A DNA stretch of 64,000 nucleotides from Gordonia asplenii (GTDB lineage Bacteria; Actinomycetota; Actinomycetes; Mycobacteriales; Mycobacteriaceae). Shown here piece after piece: positions 42,457 to 51,465 of the stretch. Below the pieces are notes generated by a model. That model saw only the letters and a list, made by a program, of their open reading frames with translations, ran no database searches and was not told the DNA's origin. The stretch lies in the NCBI RefSeq assembly GCF_012933505.1, contig NZ_JABBNB010000009.1, positions 62,001-126,000 on the forward strand, written 5' to 3'. The position numbers and the translations under genes are program-made. Each line of letters begins with the position of its first letter. The stretch's first letter is position 1.

Positions 42457-42694
42457 GAGGGTCCACCTTTCCTATGCGACGGAATCGACCCGATCGCTGA
42501 TTTCAAACTCGAATCCAGTTTTGGACTCGCGTCTAGTAATGCACCGTCGAGCGGTGCTGTCAAGTGCTCGATCGAGGCGCGTGAAGGCTGGGTCGGCCAG
42601 CTGATTTTCGGGTATTGACAGATCAACGGCCCGTGTTCATAGTTGTGGCCAGACTCACATTCAATCTTGGACTCACATCCAGTTAGGGATTTCG
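42457..42694. promoter_or_regulatory. Divergent promoter with duplicated TTGGACTCRCRTCYAG motif
   Basis: TTGGACTCGCGTCTAG (42521-42536) sits near the cupin start and TTGGACTCACATCCAG (42667-42682) just before the FAH gene; 13 of 16 bases agree. Each contains a TGGA-N6-TCYA dyad. One copy per promoter is what a shared repressor, probably the adjacent TetR protein, would need. Confidence 0.6.
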
Positions 42695-43705
42695 ATGAGA
42701 CTCGTCACCTTCCAGAACTCCGATCGTTCGCCGCGTCTTGGCGCACTTCTCGACGACCGGATCGTCGATCTCGCCGATGCGGCCGACGCACTCAACGAAC
42801 GGCAGGGCGCCGAGTTCGCCCGGCTGCCCGACGACATGGTCGACTTCTTCGCCGCGGGCGATGGCGCACTGCACGCGGCGCAGGACGTTCTCGGCGCGGT
42901 GGCCGATGCGATCGCGCGTGGCGACGAACTGCTCAGCGGCGAGCGTCCGATCAGGCACTCGGCATCCGATGTCCGGTTGTGCGCGCCGGTTCCGCGACCG
43001 CCCCGGATCCGCGACTACCTCACCTATGAAGCGCATGCCACCGGCTCCGGACTGCCCGTGCCGGAGGCTTTCCGCAGCGTCCCGATCTGCTACGAGTGCA
43101 ACACCAGCACCATCCTCGGGCCCGACGATCCGATCGCCTGGCCGGCGTATTCGCGGCAACTCGACTTCGAGTTGGAGGTCGGCTTCTTCGTCGGGCGGGG
43201 TGGTCGCAACATCAGCGTCGACGACGCTCCCGCGCACATCGCCGGTGTCACGATCTTCAACGACGTCAGCGCCCGCGACATCCAGTTCTACGAGATGAGC
43301 CTGGGCATCGGGCCGTCGAAGGGTAAGAGTTTCGCCACCGTGATGGGCCCGTGCGTGGTGACGATGGACGAGGTCGACGAGTTCGCCATCGAGTGTTCGG
43401 TCCGCGTCAACGGCGAGACCTGGTCGAAGGCCGACACCGCGGGCAGGCGCTACTCCTTCGCGGAAGTGCTCGCCTGGGCGTCGTACTGCGAATCCGTTCA
43501 GCCCGGGGAATTCCTCGCGGTCGGGACCGTCGCCGGCGGCTGCGGCCTCGAGTTGGATCGGTGGATCGCCCCGGGCGACGTCGTGGAGTTGGAGGCGAGT
43601 GGAATCGGGGTCCTGCGCAACGTCGTCGACCAACCCGAACAGGTGCCGGACGGTGCCGGAATCCCCAGTTACACCGGGGCGCCGCGGGCCGCGGCCAAGC
43701 ACTGA
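42695..43705 (+). CDS. Fumarylacetoacetate hydrolase (FAH)-family protein
   Basis: 336 residues. The FAH C-terminal barrel binds a divalent metal through an acidic cluster: YECNTSTILG, LDFELEVGFFVG and NDVSARDIQFYE carry the usual Glu/Glu/Asp ligands. Members cleave or decarboxylate 2,4-dioxo or hydroxymuconate-type acids. GGLELDRWIAPGD-like C-terminal sequence (CGLELDRWIAPGDVV) is conserved in the family. It is the first gene of the catabolic operon, and the acyl-CoA ligase starts 10 bp downstream. The exact reaction is not predictable; ring-fission product hydrolysis is the likely class. Confidence 0.88.
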   Translation: MRLVTFQNSDRSPRLGALLDDRIVDLADAADALNERQGAEFARLPDDMVDFFAAGDGALHAAQDVLGAVADAIARGDELLSGERPIRHSASDVRLCAPVPRPPRIRDYLTYEAHATGSGLPVPEAFRSVPICYECNTSTILGPDDPIAWPAYSRQLDFELEVGFFVGRGGRNISVDDAPAHIAGVTIFNDVSARDIQFYEMSLGIGPSKGKSFATVMGPCVVTMDEVDEFAIECSVRVNGETWSKADTAGRRYSFAEVLAWASYCESVQPGEFLAVGTVAGGCGLELDRWIAPGDVVELEASGIGVLRNVVDQPEQVPDGAGIPSYTGAPRAAAKH

Positions 43706-43715
43706 GGGGGACGTC

Positions 43716-45299
43716 GTGAATACCCTCCCGAGCTTGCTCCGACACCGTGCGGACACCGGCCCCGACGACGTCTTCCTGGTCTTCCAGGGATCCGATGCCC
43801 GCGTCGAGATCACCTACGCCGACATGGCGGACCGCGCACAATCGACGGCGGCTGCCCTGTCCGCGCTCGGTGTCACTGCGGGCGAACGGGTCGTCGCGGC
43901 CGTGACCAACAGCGTCGAGTTCTTCGAAATATGGTTCGGGACAGTCGAATTGGGTGCGGTCTTTGTTCCGGTCAACCCGCTCAACGCGGCTGACGAGATC
44001 TGCTGGATCCTTACCGACACACGTGCGATGCTGGCGATCGGCAACGACGACACCGTCGAGACGCTGCGCGCCGGAGCGCAGTCGGCGGGTGGCGACGTCT
44101 CGGTTGTCCGCGTGGATGACGTCGCCGCACATGCCAGAGCCATCGGAAACTCTGGTGCCGCAACATATCCCGCGGCGTCGTCGAAGATCGCGCCGACCGA
44201 TGCCGCGGCGATCCTCTACACCTCGGGAACCACCAGCCGACCGAAGGGCGTCGTCGTGACGCACGCCAACTACCTACACGCCGGCACCGAGGTGGCCCGC
44301 CATCTCGACCTCGGCTCCGACGACCGCTGGCTCGTCGTGCTCCCGCTCTTCCACGCGAACGCGCAGTACTACTGCACCATGTCGGCGATGGTGGCGGGCG
44401 CCTCGATCGCCGTCGGGCACCGGTTCTCCGCGTCGAACTGGGCGCGCTGGGCCCATGAACTGCGACCGACCCTCGCGAGTCTGTTCGCCGCACCCGTCCG
44501 GATGATTCTGCGCGCACCCCGAACCGACGACGACGGCCGAAACGGTCTTCGTGCAACGCTTTTCGCGCAGCACCTCGACGCCGACGACGTCGCCGACTTC
44601 GAGTCGACCTTCGACTGCCCGTTGATCCAGCTCTACGGAATGACCGAGACCATCGCGCCGGCGACCTTCAATCAGCTCGGTCCGGACCGCCGGGCCGACC
44701 GCATCGGACCGGCGCTGGGCGGTCGTGTGCTGCGGGTCGTCGACGCCGCGGGCAACGACGTCGCCGACGGCGAGGTAGGGGAACTCCTCGTCGGCGGGCT
44801 ACCGGGACAGTCGCTGATGGCCGGCTATCTCAACAATCCCGACGCCACGGCATCGGCTATGGCGGACGGATGGCTGCACACCGGCGATCTGGTCGCCGTC
44901 GACGCCGACGGGTCGTACCGGTTCGTCGACCGCGCCAAAGACATGATCAAACGCTCCGGCGAGAACATCGCGGCGTCGGAGATAGAACGGGTCGTCGACG
45001 CGCATCCGGCGGTCGCCGAGAGCGCGGCCGTCGGCGTCGCAGACCCGGTGTACGACGAGGCGATCGTCGTGCACGCCGTCCTCGCCCCCGGCGCACAGGC
45101 GTCACCGGACGACATCATCTCGTGGTGCGCGCAACGCCTCGCCCGATTCAAGGTGCCCGACGCGGTTGTTCTGTGCACGGAACTTCCCCGCACCAGCGTC
45201 GGCAAGGTGCGCAAGGCAGATCTCCGACAACCATCGCAATTCGATTCGACGACAACGACATTCACCGCTTCAACCCAATCGCAAGGAGTGCTCTCGTGA
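43716..45299 (+). CDS. AMP-forming acyl-CoA synthetase
   Basis: 527-residue adenylate-forming ligase activating a carboxylic acid to its CoA thioester. P-loop ILYTSGTTSRPKGVVVTHAN, YGMTE, GWLHTGDLVAVDADG and the catalytic Lys in TSVGKVRK are all present. GTG 43716 has GAGGGGGA upstream; the longer frame would overlap the FAH gene. The stop overlaps the next GTG (GTGA at 45296). A fatty or aromatic acid specificity cannot be read. It fits a pathway in which a ring-cleavage acid is activated for beta-oxidation. Confidence 0.92.
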   Translation: MNTLPSLLRHRADTGPDDVFLVFQGSDARVEITYADMADRAQSTAAALSALGVTAGERVVAAVTNSVEFFEIWFGTVELGAVFVPVNPLNAADEICWILTDTRAMLAIGNDDTVETLRAGAQSAGGDVSVVRVDDVAAHARAIGNSGAATYPAASSKIAPTDAAAILYTSGTTSRPKGVVVTHANYLHAGTEVARHLDLGSDDRWLVVLPLFHANAQYYCTMSAMVAGASIAVGHRFSASNWARWAHELRPTLASLFAAPVRMILRAPRTDDDGRNGLRATLFAQHLDADDVADFESTFDCPLIQLYGMTETIAPATFNQLGPDRRADRIGPALGGRVLRVVDAAGNDVADGEVGELLVGGLPGQSLMAGYLNNPDATASAMADGWLHTGDLVAVDADGSYRFVDRAKDMIKRSGENIAASEIERVVDAHPAVAESAAVGVADPVYDEAIVVHAVLAPGAQASPDDIISWCAQRLARFKVPDAVVLCTELPRTSVGKVRKADLRQPSQFDSTTTTFTASTQSQGVLS

Positions 45300-46681
45300 C
45301 CAGGATCGCTGTCATCGGCGCCGGACAAACCGGCGCCACCGCCGCCCTCGGCCTGCTCAATCGAGGCCATGAAGTATCGCTGTACAGCGATCGAAGCCCG
45401 CAGAATCTCTTCGAGAACACCCCGGCGACCGGAACCGCCGTCATGTACGGCGAAGCCCTCGCCGTCGAAGCGCGGCTGGGGATGAACACCTACCGCGACG
45501 TCGCGCCACCGATCGACGGCATCACCGGCCTGCTGCTGAGCGAACCGGGGATGGAGTTGATGCGGATCAGCGGAGAGTTCGGCAGCGAGCTGCGCGGCGT
45601 CGGAGTCGACACCCGCATCCGATCGTTCGACCGGATGAACGAGTTCATCCGCATGGGCGGACGATTCGTCGTCGACGAGGTGACCACCGACAACATCGAC
45701 GACATCGCCGCGGCCCACGACCTCACCCTGGTCTCCACCGGCAAGGGCGGACTCAGCGCGATGTTCGCGCGCGACGACGAGCGCAGCGACTACACCGAGC
45801 CGCAGCGGTACTTGGCGATGATCACCGTCACCGGGCTGCCGGTCGACGAAACCGCGTTCACCCATCGCAGCGATGCGGGCGGCCGGCACAACGCGTTGTC
45901 GATCGTCGGCGGGCTGGGCGAATCGATCTGGTGTCCGTATCTGCACAAGACGAACGGGCCGTCGTGGAGCTTCCTGGCCTTGGCCCGCCCGGGGACCGAG
46001 TGGGAGGCGCGCCTGTCGGCTCCGACGTCGGCCGACGAAATGCTCACCGCGATAACGGATCTACACCGCGAGTACCTGCCGTGGGACGCGGCCGACGTGG
46101 AGAGGATGGAGGTGCTCACCAGCGATCGCCACTCGTGGCTCAAGGGGCGGGTGCTGCCGATCGTGCGCGAAGCCGTCGGTCACACACCGGGCGGCCGAGC
46201 GGTGATGTCGCTGGGCGACACGTCCATCGCCTTCGACCCGATCGGTGCGCAGGGCGCACAGTCGGGAATCAAACAGGCCGGCTTCTACGTCGACGCCATC
46301 GCCGACCACGACGGTCCCTTCGACGCCGCGTGGATGGCCGCCACCTTCGACGGGTACTACGAGCGCTACGGCCGCGCCGCCAATCTCGTCACCAAACTGT
46401 TCCTCGAGCAGGCCGCGGGCGGTCCCGTCAACGAACTCCTGATCACCGCGGCCGCGGGCGACTCACGCGTCGCGTCGGCGCTGTACGGAATGCTGGCGAC
46501 ACCGCAGCGCTCACTGCCGATCGACAGCGTCGACGCGGCACTCGCGTGGATCTCGCGCGCCGTCGACGACGGCGACCCGCAGGCAGTACTCGACCGTGCC
46601 GCGGCCTCGATCGCCGACGCCCTGCGCGCCCACACCGAGGGCCGCGCGTTCTTCGCACGCCCGGAACTGAGCCTGCGATGA
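45296..46681 (+). CDS. StyA-like FAD-dependent monooxygenase (oxygenase component)
   Basis: 461-residue group E flavoprotein monooxygenase. RIAVIGAGQTGATAALGLL binds FAD; LTLVSTGKGGLS, PQRYLAMITVTG and SLGDTSIAFDPIGAQGAQSG parallel styrene monooxygenase StyA blocks (CTGKY, PQRAL, GLGD...DPVLGQGAN). No NADPH domain is present, so it should need reduced FAD from a reductase; a flavin reductase is encoded two genes downstream. Family members epoxidise styrene or indole. GTG 45296 overlaps the ligase stop and has AAGGAG 7 nt upstream. Substrate unknown; neighbours suggest a nitrogen-containing or aromatic compound. Confidence 0.85.
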   Translation: MTRIAVIGAGQTGATAALGLLNRGHEVSLYSDRSPQNLFENTPATGTAVMYGEALAVEARLGMNTYRDVAPPIDGITGLLLSEPGMELMRISGEFGSELRGVGVDTRIRSFDRMNEFIRMGGRFVVDEVTTDNIDDIAAAHDLTLVSTGKGGLSAMFARDDERSDYTEPQRYLAMITVTGLPVDETAFTHRSDAGGRHNALSIVGGLGESIWCPYLHKTNGPSWSFLALARPGTEWEARLSAPTSADEMLTAITDLHREYLPWDAADVERMEVLTSDRHSWLKGRVLPIVREAVGHTPGGRAVMSLGDTSIAFDPIGAQGAQSGIKQAGFYVDAIADHDGPFDAAWMAATFDGYYERYGRAANLVTKLFLEQAAGGPVNELLITAAAGDSRVASALYGMLATPQRSLPIDSVDAALAWISRAVDDGDPQAVLDRAAASIADALRAHTEGRAFFARPELSLR

Positions 46682-48099
46682 GCAATCTGCTGTTCCGCAA
46701 CGGGTACATCGTCAGCATGGACGACGCGATCGGCACCATCCGGGGCGGCGACGTGCTGATCCGCGACGGCGAAATCACCCACGTCGGTGGGCCGATCAGC
46801 GACCTTCCGCCCGACACCGAGATCATCGACGCGCACGGCGGAATCCTGTCGCCGGGATTCGTCGACACTCACCGGCACTGCTGGATGACCTGCCTGCGCG
46901 GACTCAACGTCGACCACACGCTGATGGAGTATCTGACGTTCGTCCGCCAGAACGTCGTCAATCTGTACTCCGCCGACGACGTCGGCTTCGGCAACTACAT
47001 CGGCGCTCTGGAAGCGCTCGACGCCGGGGTCACCACGGTGCTCGACCACAGTCACAACATCATCGGCCCCGACTACGCCGACGCCGCCGTCGACGGCCTG
47101 CGCCGCTCAGGCATCCGGGCGGTGTTCGGGTACGGATTCCACGACGCGCAGGCAGAACAGTCGGGCTTTGCGACCCCGGAAGATCGCTACGCCGACGCCG
47201 CGCGGATCGCCCGCGAACTGGCCGACGATCCGCTGATCGACTTCGGCGTGGCACTGTCGGAGACCGGCATGGTGCCGTTCACGCAGACCCGACGCGAGAT
47301 CGAGGTCGGGCGCGAGCACGGCGGACTCATCACGACGCACATGGCGTGCGCGCCCGGGCTCAGCGTCTGTGCGGGGCTCGAACAGTTCAGGGCAGGCGAT
47401 CTGCTGGGACCGGACATGGTCTTCTCGCACGGCGTGCTGCTCGACGACGACGACATCGCGAGCATCACTGCGGCCGGCGCATCCATTGCGTGCGTTCATG
47501 ATTCGGAGCTCGGCATGGGTGAAGGGCCGGTCGTGCTGCACAAACTGCACGCCCACGGTGCCCGCGCCACCTTCGGCGCCGATTTCGCGCCGCTGATCAA
47601 CGGCGATCTCTTCGGGATGATCCGGTTGTCGATGGCCGTCGCGCGCGGTGCACGGCACGCCGACACCGTCGCGCAGGGCCAACTCATCGGCTCGGTGGGT
47701 CTTCCGATGCGCTACTTCCTCGAAATGGCGACCCGCAACGGCGCGGCGGCGCTGCAGATGGATGATCGCGTCGGCAGCCTCACGCCGGGCAAACGCGGCG
47801 ACGTCGTACTGCTCAAACCGCATGGAATGTCGATGATTCCGCTACCGGAGCCGATCGAAGCCTTCCCGCTCTACGCGTCGTCGGCGAATGTGCATACCGT
47901 CGCCGTCGACGGCCGGTTGGTCAAACGCGACGGACAACTGCTCGGCGTCGACCTCGCCGCGATCGGTCGAGAAGCCGAACGTCGACACGAAGCGGTCTAC
48001 TCCGCGGGCGCCCGGGAACCGTTCGCGATGCCGGCCGACTGGCGTGAACAGACGGCGCAGGCCGAGCAGATCTGGTCGGCCAACCTCGCGGACGCGTGA
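46678..48099 (+). CDS. COG0402-type amidohydrolase / deaminase
   Basis: 473-residue metal-dependent hydrolase of the TrzN/AtzB/SsnA/guanine-deaminase group. Metal motifs: DTHRHCW (HxH), THMACAPG, FSHGVLL and HDSELGMGEG. The C-terminal LTPGKRGDVVLLKPHGMSMI is the usual beta-sandwich end. These enzymes remove amino or chloro groups from N-heterocycles or open cyclic amides. ATG 46678 overlaps the previous stop (ATGA). Placement beside a StyA-like oxygenase is unusual and suggests hydrolysis of an oxidised N-heterocycle (inference). Confidence 0.88.
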   Translation: MSNLLFRNGYIVSMDDAIGTIRGGDVLIRDGEITHVGGPISDLPPDTEIIDAHGGILSPGFVDTHRHCWMTCLRGLNVDHTLMEYLTFVRQNVVNLYSADDVGFGNYIGALEALDAGVTTVLDHSHNIIGPDYADAAVDGLRRSGIRAVFGYGFHDAQAEQSGFATPEDRYADAARIARELADDPLIDFGVALSETGMVPFTQTRREIEVGREHGGLITTHMACAPGLSVCAGLEQFRAGDLLGPDMVFSHGVLLDDDDIASITAAGASIACVHDSELGMGEGPVVLHKLHAHGARATFGADFAPLINGDLFGMIRLSMAVARGARHADTVAQGQLIGSVGLPMRYFLEMATRNGAAALQMDDRVGSLTPGKRGDVVLLKPHGMSMIPLPEPIEAFPLYASSANVHTVAVDGRLVKRDGQLLGVDLAAIGREAERRHEAVYSAGAREPFAMPADWREQTAQAEQIWSANLADA

Positions 48100-48650
48100 G
48101 CGCGATGGTCACTTCTGCGTCGTCGGACTCCCCGGCCGAGGTTCTCGATCGCAAGACGGTCTGGGATTCGTTCGCCTGCTGGGCCACCGGGGTCTGCGTC
48201 GTCACCGCTCGGGCCCGCGACGGCCGGCCGATCGGTGTCACGGCCACGAGCTTCTGCCCGGTTTCGGTGACTCCGCCGATCGTCGCGTGGTCGCTCGACA
48301 ATCGCTCGGGCAGCCTCGCGGTGTTCGGGGAGACCTCCGAATTCGCCGTGCACGTTCTCGGCGAGCATCAAGACGAGACGTCGGCCTGCTTCTCGACGCC
48401 GGGATCGGACAAGTTCGCCTTCCGGCCGCTGGAATCACCCGACGGATTGCCGTTGCTGCGCAACTATCTGGCGCGGTTCGTGTGCGACCGCGATCAGCAG
48501 ATCACCGCGGGCGATCACACGCTCTTCTTGGGGCGCGTTCGCAGCCTCGACCGCACCGACGGCACCCCGCTGCTGTACTTCACCCAACGCTACGGCAGAT
48601 ACGCGCTGCACCCTCGACATGACCGGTCACGGCCGACCGACTGGCTGTGA
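48096..48650 (+). CDS. Flavin reductase domain protein (probable StyB-like partner)
   Basis: 184-residue NAD(P)H:flavin oxidoreductase with the conserved SFACWATGVCVVTARARDGR start and IGVTATSFCPVSVTPPIVAW flavin-binding strand; HVLGEHQ and FFLGRVRSL-like segments complete the split barrel. It would supply FADH2 to the StyA-like oxygenase of the same operon. GTG 48096 overlaps the amidohydrolase stop (GTGA); ATG 48105 is the alternative. Separated from the OsmC gene by 58 bp. Confidence 0.88.
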   Translation: MSAMVTSASSDSPAEVLDRKTVWDSFACWATGVCVVTARARDGRPIGVTATSFCPVSVTPPIVAWSLDNRSGSLAVFGETSEFAVHVLGEHQDETSACFSTPGSDKFAFRPLESPDGLPLLRNYLARFVCDRDQQITAGDHTLFLGRVRSLDRTDGTPLLYFTQRYGRYALHPRHDRSRPTDWL

Positions 48651-48708
48651 CGTACTCGAAACACATTGCTGCACAATCTAATTCACTGACCAATCGATGA
48701 GGAGCACC

Positions 48709-49278
48709 ATGACCGCCGCCACCCAGACTCTCCGCAACGGCGTCGACACCGCCGCACTCGCCCAGACGATCGGGGCCGTGAAGGACAATCCCGACCTCGC
48801 GAAGGTGACGTTCGCCGTCGACTCACAGTGGCTCACCGGATGTCACCAACGCGCCCACACCGGTCGGCTCCGACAGAACGGGGTCGAAGTGCCGTCGGGG
48901 CACGCGGGCTACGTTCTGGACTCCGACGAGCCCGTCGCGTTGCTCGGGTCCGACCGCGCCGCGAGCCCGGGCGAATACGTCCTGCAGGCGCTCGCCGGTT
49001 GTTACGCCGTCAGCTTCGCCACCCACGCCGCCAAGCGCGGCATCGAACTCGACTCGCTGCGCCTCGAACTGGAGGTCGACTTCGACCTGCAGGGCTTCCT
49101 CGAAGTCGACGACACCGTACGCCCGGGCGCGCAGGAGATCCGGGTCGTCGTGCACGCGACGTCGTCGAACGCCGACGACGCACAGCTGCGTCACCTCACC
49201 GACGTGGTGCAGCGACGTTCACCGATCAGGGACACACTGGCGTCGCCGGTGCGAGTGGTGACGACGCTGGCGGGGTGA
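48709..49278 (+). CDS. OsmC-family protein
   Basis: 189-residue OsmC/Ohr-fold protein, usually a thiol peroxidase for organic hydroperoxides. Cys in WLTGCHQRAHTG and in LQALAGCYAVSFATHAA are the candidate redox pair, although their spacing differs from classical Ohr. ATG 48709 has GAGGAG 6 nt upstream. As last gene of the catabolic operon it could protect against peroxides leaking from the flavin monooxygenase, or hydrolyse or carry a pathway intermediate. Convergent with the TetR gene, 11 bp apart. Confidence 0.82.
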   Translation: MTAATQTLRNGVDTAALAQTIGAVKDNPDLAKVTFAVDSQWLTGCHQRAHTGRLRQNGVEVPSGHAGYVLDSDEPVALLGSDRAASPGEYVLQALAGCYAVSFATHAAKRGIELDSLRLELEVDFDLQGFLEVDDTVRPGAQEIRVVVHATSSNADDAQLRHLTDVVQRRSPIRDTLASPVRVVTTLAG

Positions 49279-49289
49279 GTCAGGCCTGA

Positions 49290-49880
49290 TCACGCGTCGA
49301 CCACGCGAAGAGCCAGATCACCGTAGAACGTCCCGATCCGCTCTGGGGGGAGCGGGCCGTCGGGCTGATACCACCGCGCGATGTCGATACCCATCGATAG
49401 CAGTGCCATCGTCGTCGTTCGTGCGTCATCGGTGTGAAAGGTGCCCGACGCCACGCCCGCGTCGACGATCGCTCGCAGCCGCGTGGTGATCTCCCGACGT
49501 AGTCGACCGACCGCGTCGCGGTGTTCGGGAGTCAGGGCGCTCAGCTCGTAATTGACGACGCGCGTGCTCAATGGATTGCGTGCGTGGTACTCGGCGAATG
49601 CGGTCATGACCGAGCGCAATTGTCCGGCCGCGTCGGCGGAGGCATCGATCGCGGCGTCGATGATGCCCAGGGTCGAGCGATGTCCTTCCACGCTGAGCTG
49701 GTAGAGCAGATCCTCTTTGGTGGGGAAGTGTACGTACATCGCAGCGGGGCTCAGACCCGCGGCCGCGGCGATCTCGCGCGTCGAGGTGCCGTGGAACCCA
49801 CGGTCGGCGAATGCGGCCACCGCGGACTCGAGCAATCGAGTCCGCGTCCGCTCGGCCTTGGTCTCCTCGCCGGGCGCCAT
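49290..49880 (-). CDS. TetR-family transcriptional regulator
   Basis: 196 residues: RTRLLESAVAAFADRGFHGT and EIAAAAGLSPAAMYVHFPTK form the helix-turn-helix (about 12-58); the C-terminal domain resembles acyl-CoA-responsive TetR_C types. ATG 49880 is preceded by GGGGAAGA. Divergent from the SDR / acyl-CoA dehydrogenase / kinase genes, for which it is the nearest regulator. Palindromes centred on CGAGCG before two of those genes are candidate targets. Confidence 0.88.
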   Translation of the reverse strand: MAPGEETKAERTRTRLLESAVAAFADRGFHGTSTREIAAAAGLSPAAMYVHFPTKEDLLYQLSVEGHRSTLGIIDAAIDASADAAGQLRSVMTAFAEYHARNPLSTRVVNYELSALTPEHRDAVGRLRREITTRLRAIVDAGVASGTFHTDDARTTTMALLSMGIDIARWYQPDGPLPPERIGTFYGDLALRVVDA

Positions 49881-50577
49881 CACAATTCTTCCCCCTGGCC
49901 AGTGAGCGGATTCATCACATCCTCAATTGTTTCAAACCCGATGTGAGTGCGGGTGTAGAGACGACAACGTCGCTGCCCGAGTGCCGAAGCGAGGTACGGG
50001 GTTCGGTGAACCAATCCCGCTCCCCGAGTGCCGAAGCGAGGTGACAGCTTCGGTGTACCAATCCCGCTCCCCGAGTGTCGAAGCGAGGTACGGGCTTCGT
50101 GTACCGCTCGCTCCCCGAGTGCCGAAGCGGGGTGACAGCTTCGGTGAACCGATCCCGATCCCCGAGTGTCGAAGCGAGGTGACAGCTTCGGTGTACCAAT
50201 CCCGCTCCCCGAGTGCCGAAGCGAGGTACGAGCTTCGGTGTAACGAGGGGCTGGCGACACTAAGAACCCAACCCGACCCGGAGAATCTGCGGATTGAGCG
50301 AGCTTGCGAGTCGAAATCGCGGGGGCCGAATCATCCACTGTTTCAAGGTTCTTGGTGCGTTGGCATCGTCGGCTTACGTGGTTTCGACACGGGCCTTCGC
50401 TAGCGCTTCGGCTCGGCTCAACCGGCAGGAGAGACGCGGTGGGTGTTGCGCTTCGGCCCGGCTCAACCGGCGGGGAGACCCGGTGTCGCACTGCAGCCCG
50501 GCTCAAGGCGGGCGGCCGAGAACAGTGCCTTGCCGGTTGACAGTCGACCGCTCATCGGGCAGCCTTGTCGCAAATGC
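49881..50577. repeat. Spacer with REP-like array and degenerate palindromic element
   Basis: 49977-50253 holds about seven units of CGAGTGCCGAAGCGAGGT plus an ACAGCTTCGGTGTACC-type arm, in the orientation opposite to the arrays at 4.5-5.4 kb. 50291-50430 is a degenerate MITE-like element (GGATTGAGCGAGC... to GGCTCAACCGGC). No gene is seen. Confidence 0.75.
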
Positions 50578-50591
50578 TAAGCGAGCGCTTA
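50578..50591 (+). promoter_or_regulatory. Palindromic operator before the SDR gene
   Basis: TAAGCGAGCGCTTA is a 6-bp-arm palindrome centred on CGAGCG, 34 bp before the SDR ATG. A related dyad lies before the acyl-CoA dehydrogenase gene. Confidence 0.55.
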
Positions 50592-50624
50592 CTCGGTCTC
50601 GCTGACGGGAAATGAGGCACTTCG

Positions 50625-51380
50625 ATGGGCAAGAGATTTGACGGCAAGACGGCAATCGTCACCGGCGCCAGCCGCGGGATCGGATTGGCGATCGCACGCC
50701 GACTCGTCGACGACGGCGCACGCGTGGTGATCACCGCGCGCACGCGGGATGCGCTCGACGCCGCGGTGGCGGATTTGGGCGGCCCATCGGTCGCCTTGGC
50801 GGTCAGCGGGCGCGGCGACGATCCGGTACATCAGGATGAGGTGATCGCCGGCGCCATCGAAACATTCGGCGGCGCAGACTTTTTGGTCAACAACGCGGGT
50901 ATCAACCCGGTGTACGGCCCGCTGATGGCGTTGGACCTCGACGCCGCCCGAAAGACTCACGAACTGAATGTGCTCGCCGCGCTGGCCTGGGCTCAGAAGG
51001 TTCATGCCGCCTGGCAGGGGGAGCATGGCGGAGCGATCGTGAACGTGGCGTCGGTGGCGGGCCTCCGACCGGCGCCGGGTATCGGCTTCTATGGCGTCAC
51101 AAAGGCCGCCGTGATCCACCTGACCGAGGAATTGGCGGTGGAATTGGGCCCGAACATCCGGGTCAACGCGGTGGCGCCGGGTGTGGTCAAGACGAAATTC
51201 GCCACGGCACTCTACGAAGGCCGGGAAGAGGATGTGAGTGCGGCCTATCCGCTCAAGCGATTGGGAATCCCCACCGACATCGGGTCGGTGGTCGCCTTCC
51301 TGCTGTCCGACGACGCCGCGTGGATGACCGGTCAGACCCTGGTCGTCGACGGCGGCCTGCTGCTGGCCGGCGGCGCCTGA
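50625..51380 (+). CDS. Short-chain dehydrogenase/reductase
   Basis: 251-residue cytosolic NAD(P) oxidoreductase. TGASRGIG is the cofactor loop, NNAG stabilises the fold, and catalytic Ser/Tyr/Lys are in NVASVAG and YGVTKAA. VVDGGLLLAGGA closes it. In context it resembles LvaD, the SDR that reduces 4-ketoacyl-CoA to 4-hydroxyacyl-CoA in levulinate catabolism, but a 3-hydroxyacyl-CoA role is equally possible from sequence. Followed by the acyl-CoA dehydrogenase gene after 123 bp. Confidence 0.88.
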   Translation: MGKRFDGKTAIVTGASRGIGLAIARRLVDDGARVVITARTRDALDAAVADLGGPSVALAVSGRGDDPVHQDEVIAGAIETFGGADFLVNNAGINPVYGPLMALDLDAARKTHELNVLAALAWAQKVHAAWQGEHGGAIVNVASVAGLRPAPGIGFYGVTKAAVIHLTEELAVELGPNIRVNAVAPGVVKTKFATALYEGREEDVSAAYPLKRLGIPTDIGSVVAFLLSDDAAWMTGQTLVVDGGLLLAGGA

Positions 51381-51465
51381 CAACAAGCGCACGATCCCGA
51401 CCGTCGACGGCGTTTTCCCTGACGGGGCTTGACGCGGCGGGGTGTTCGATGACAATGTGAACAAG

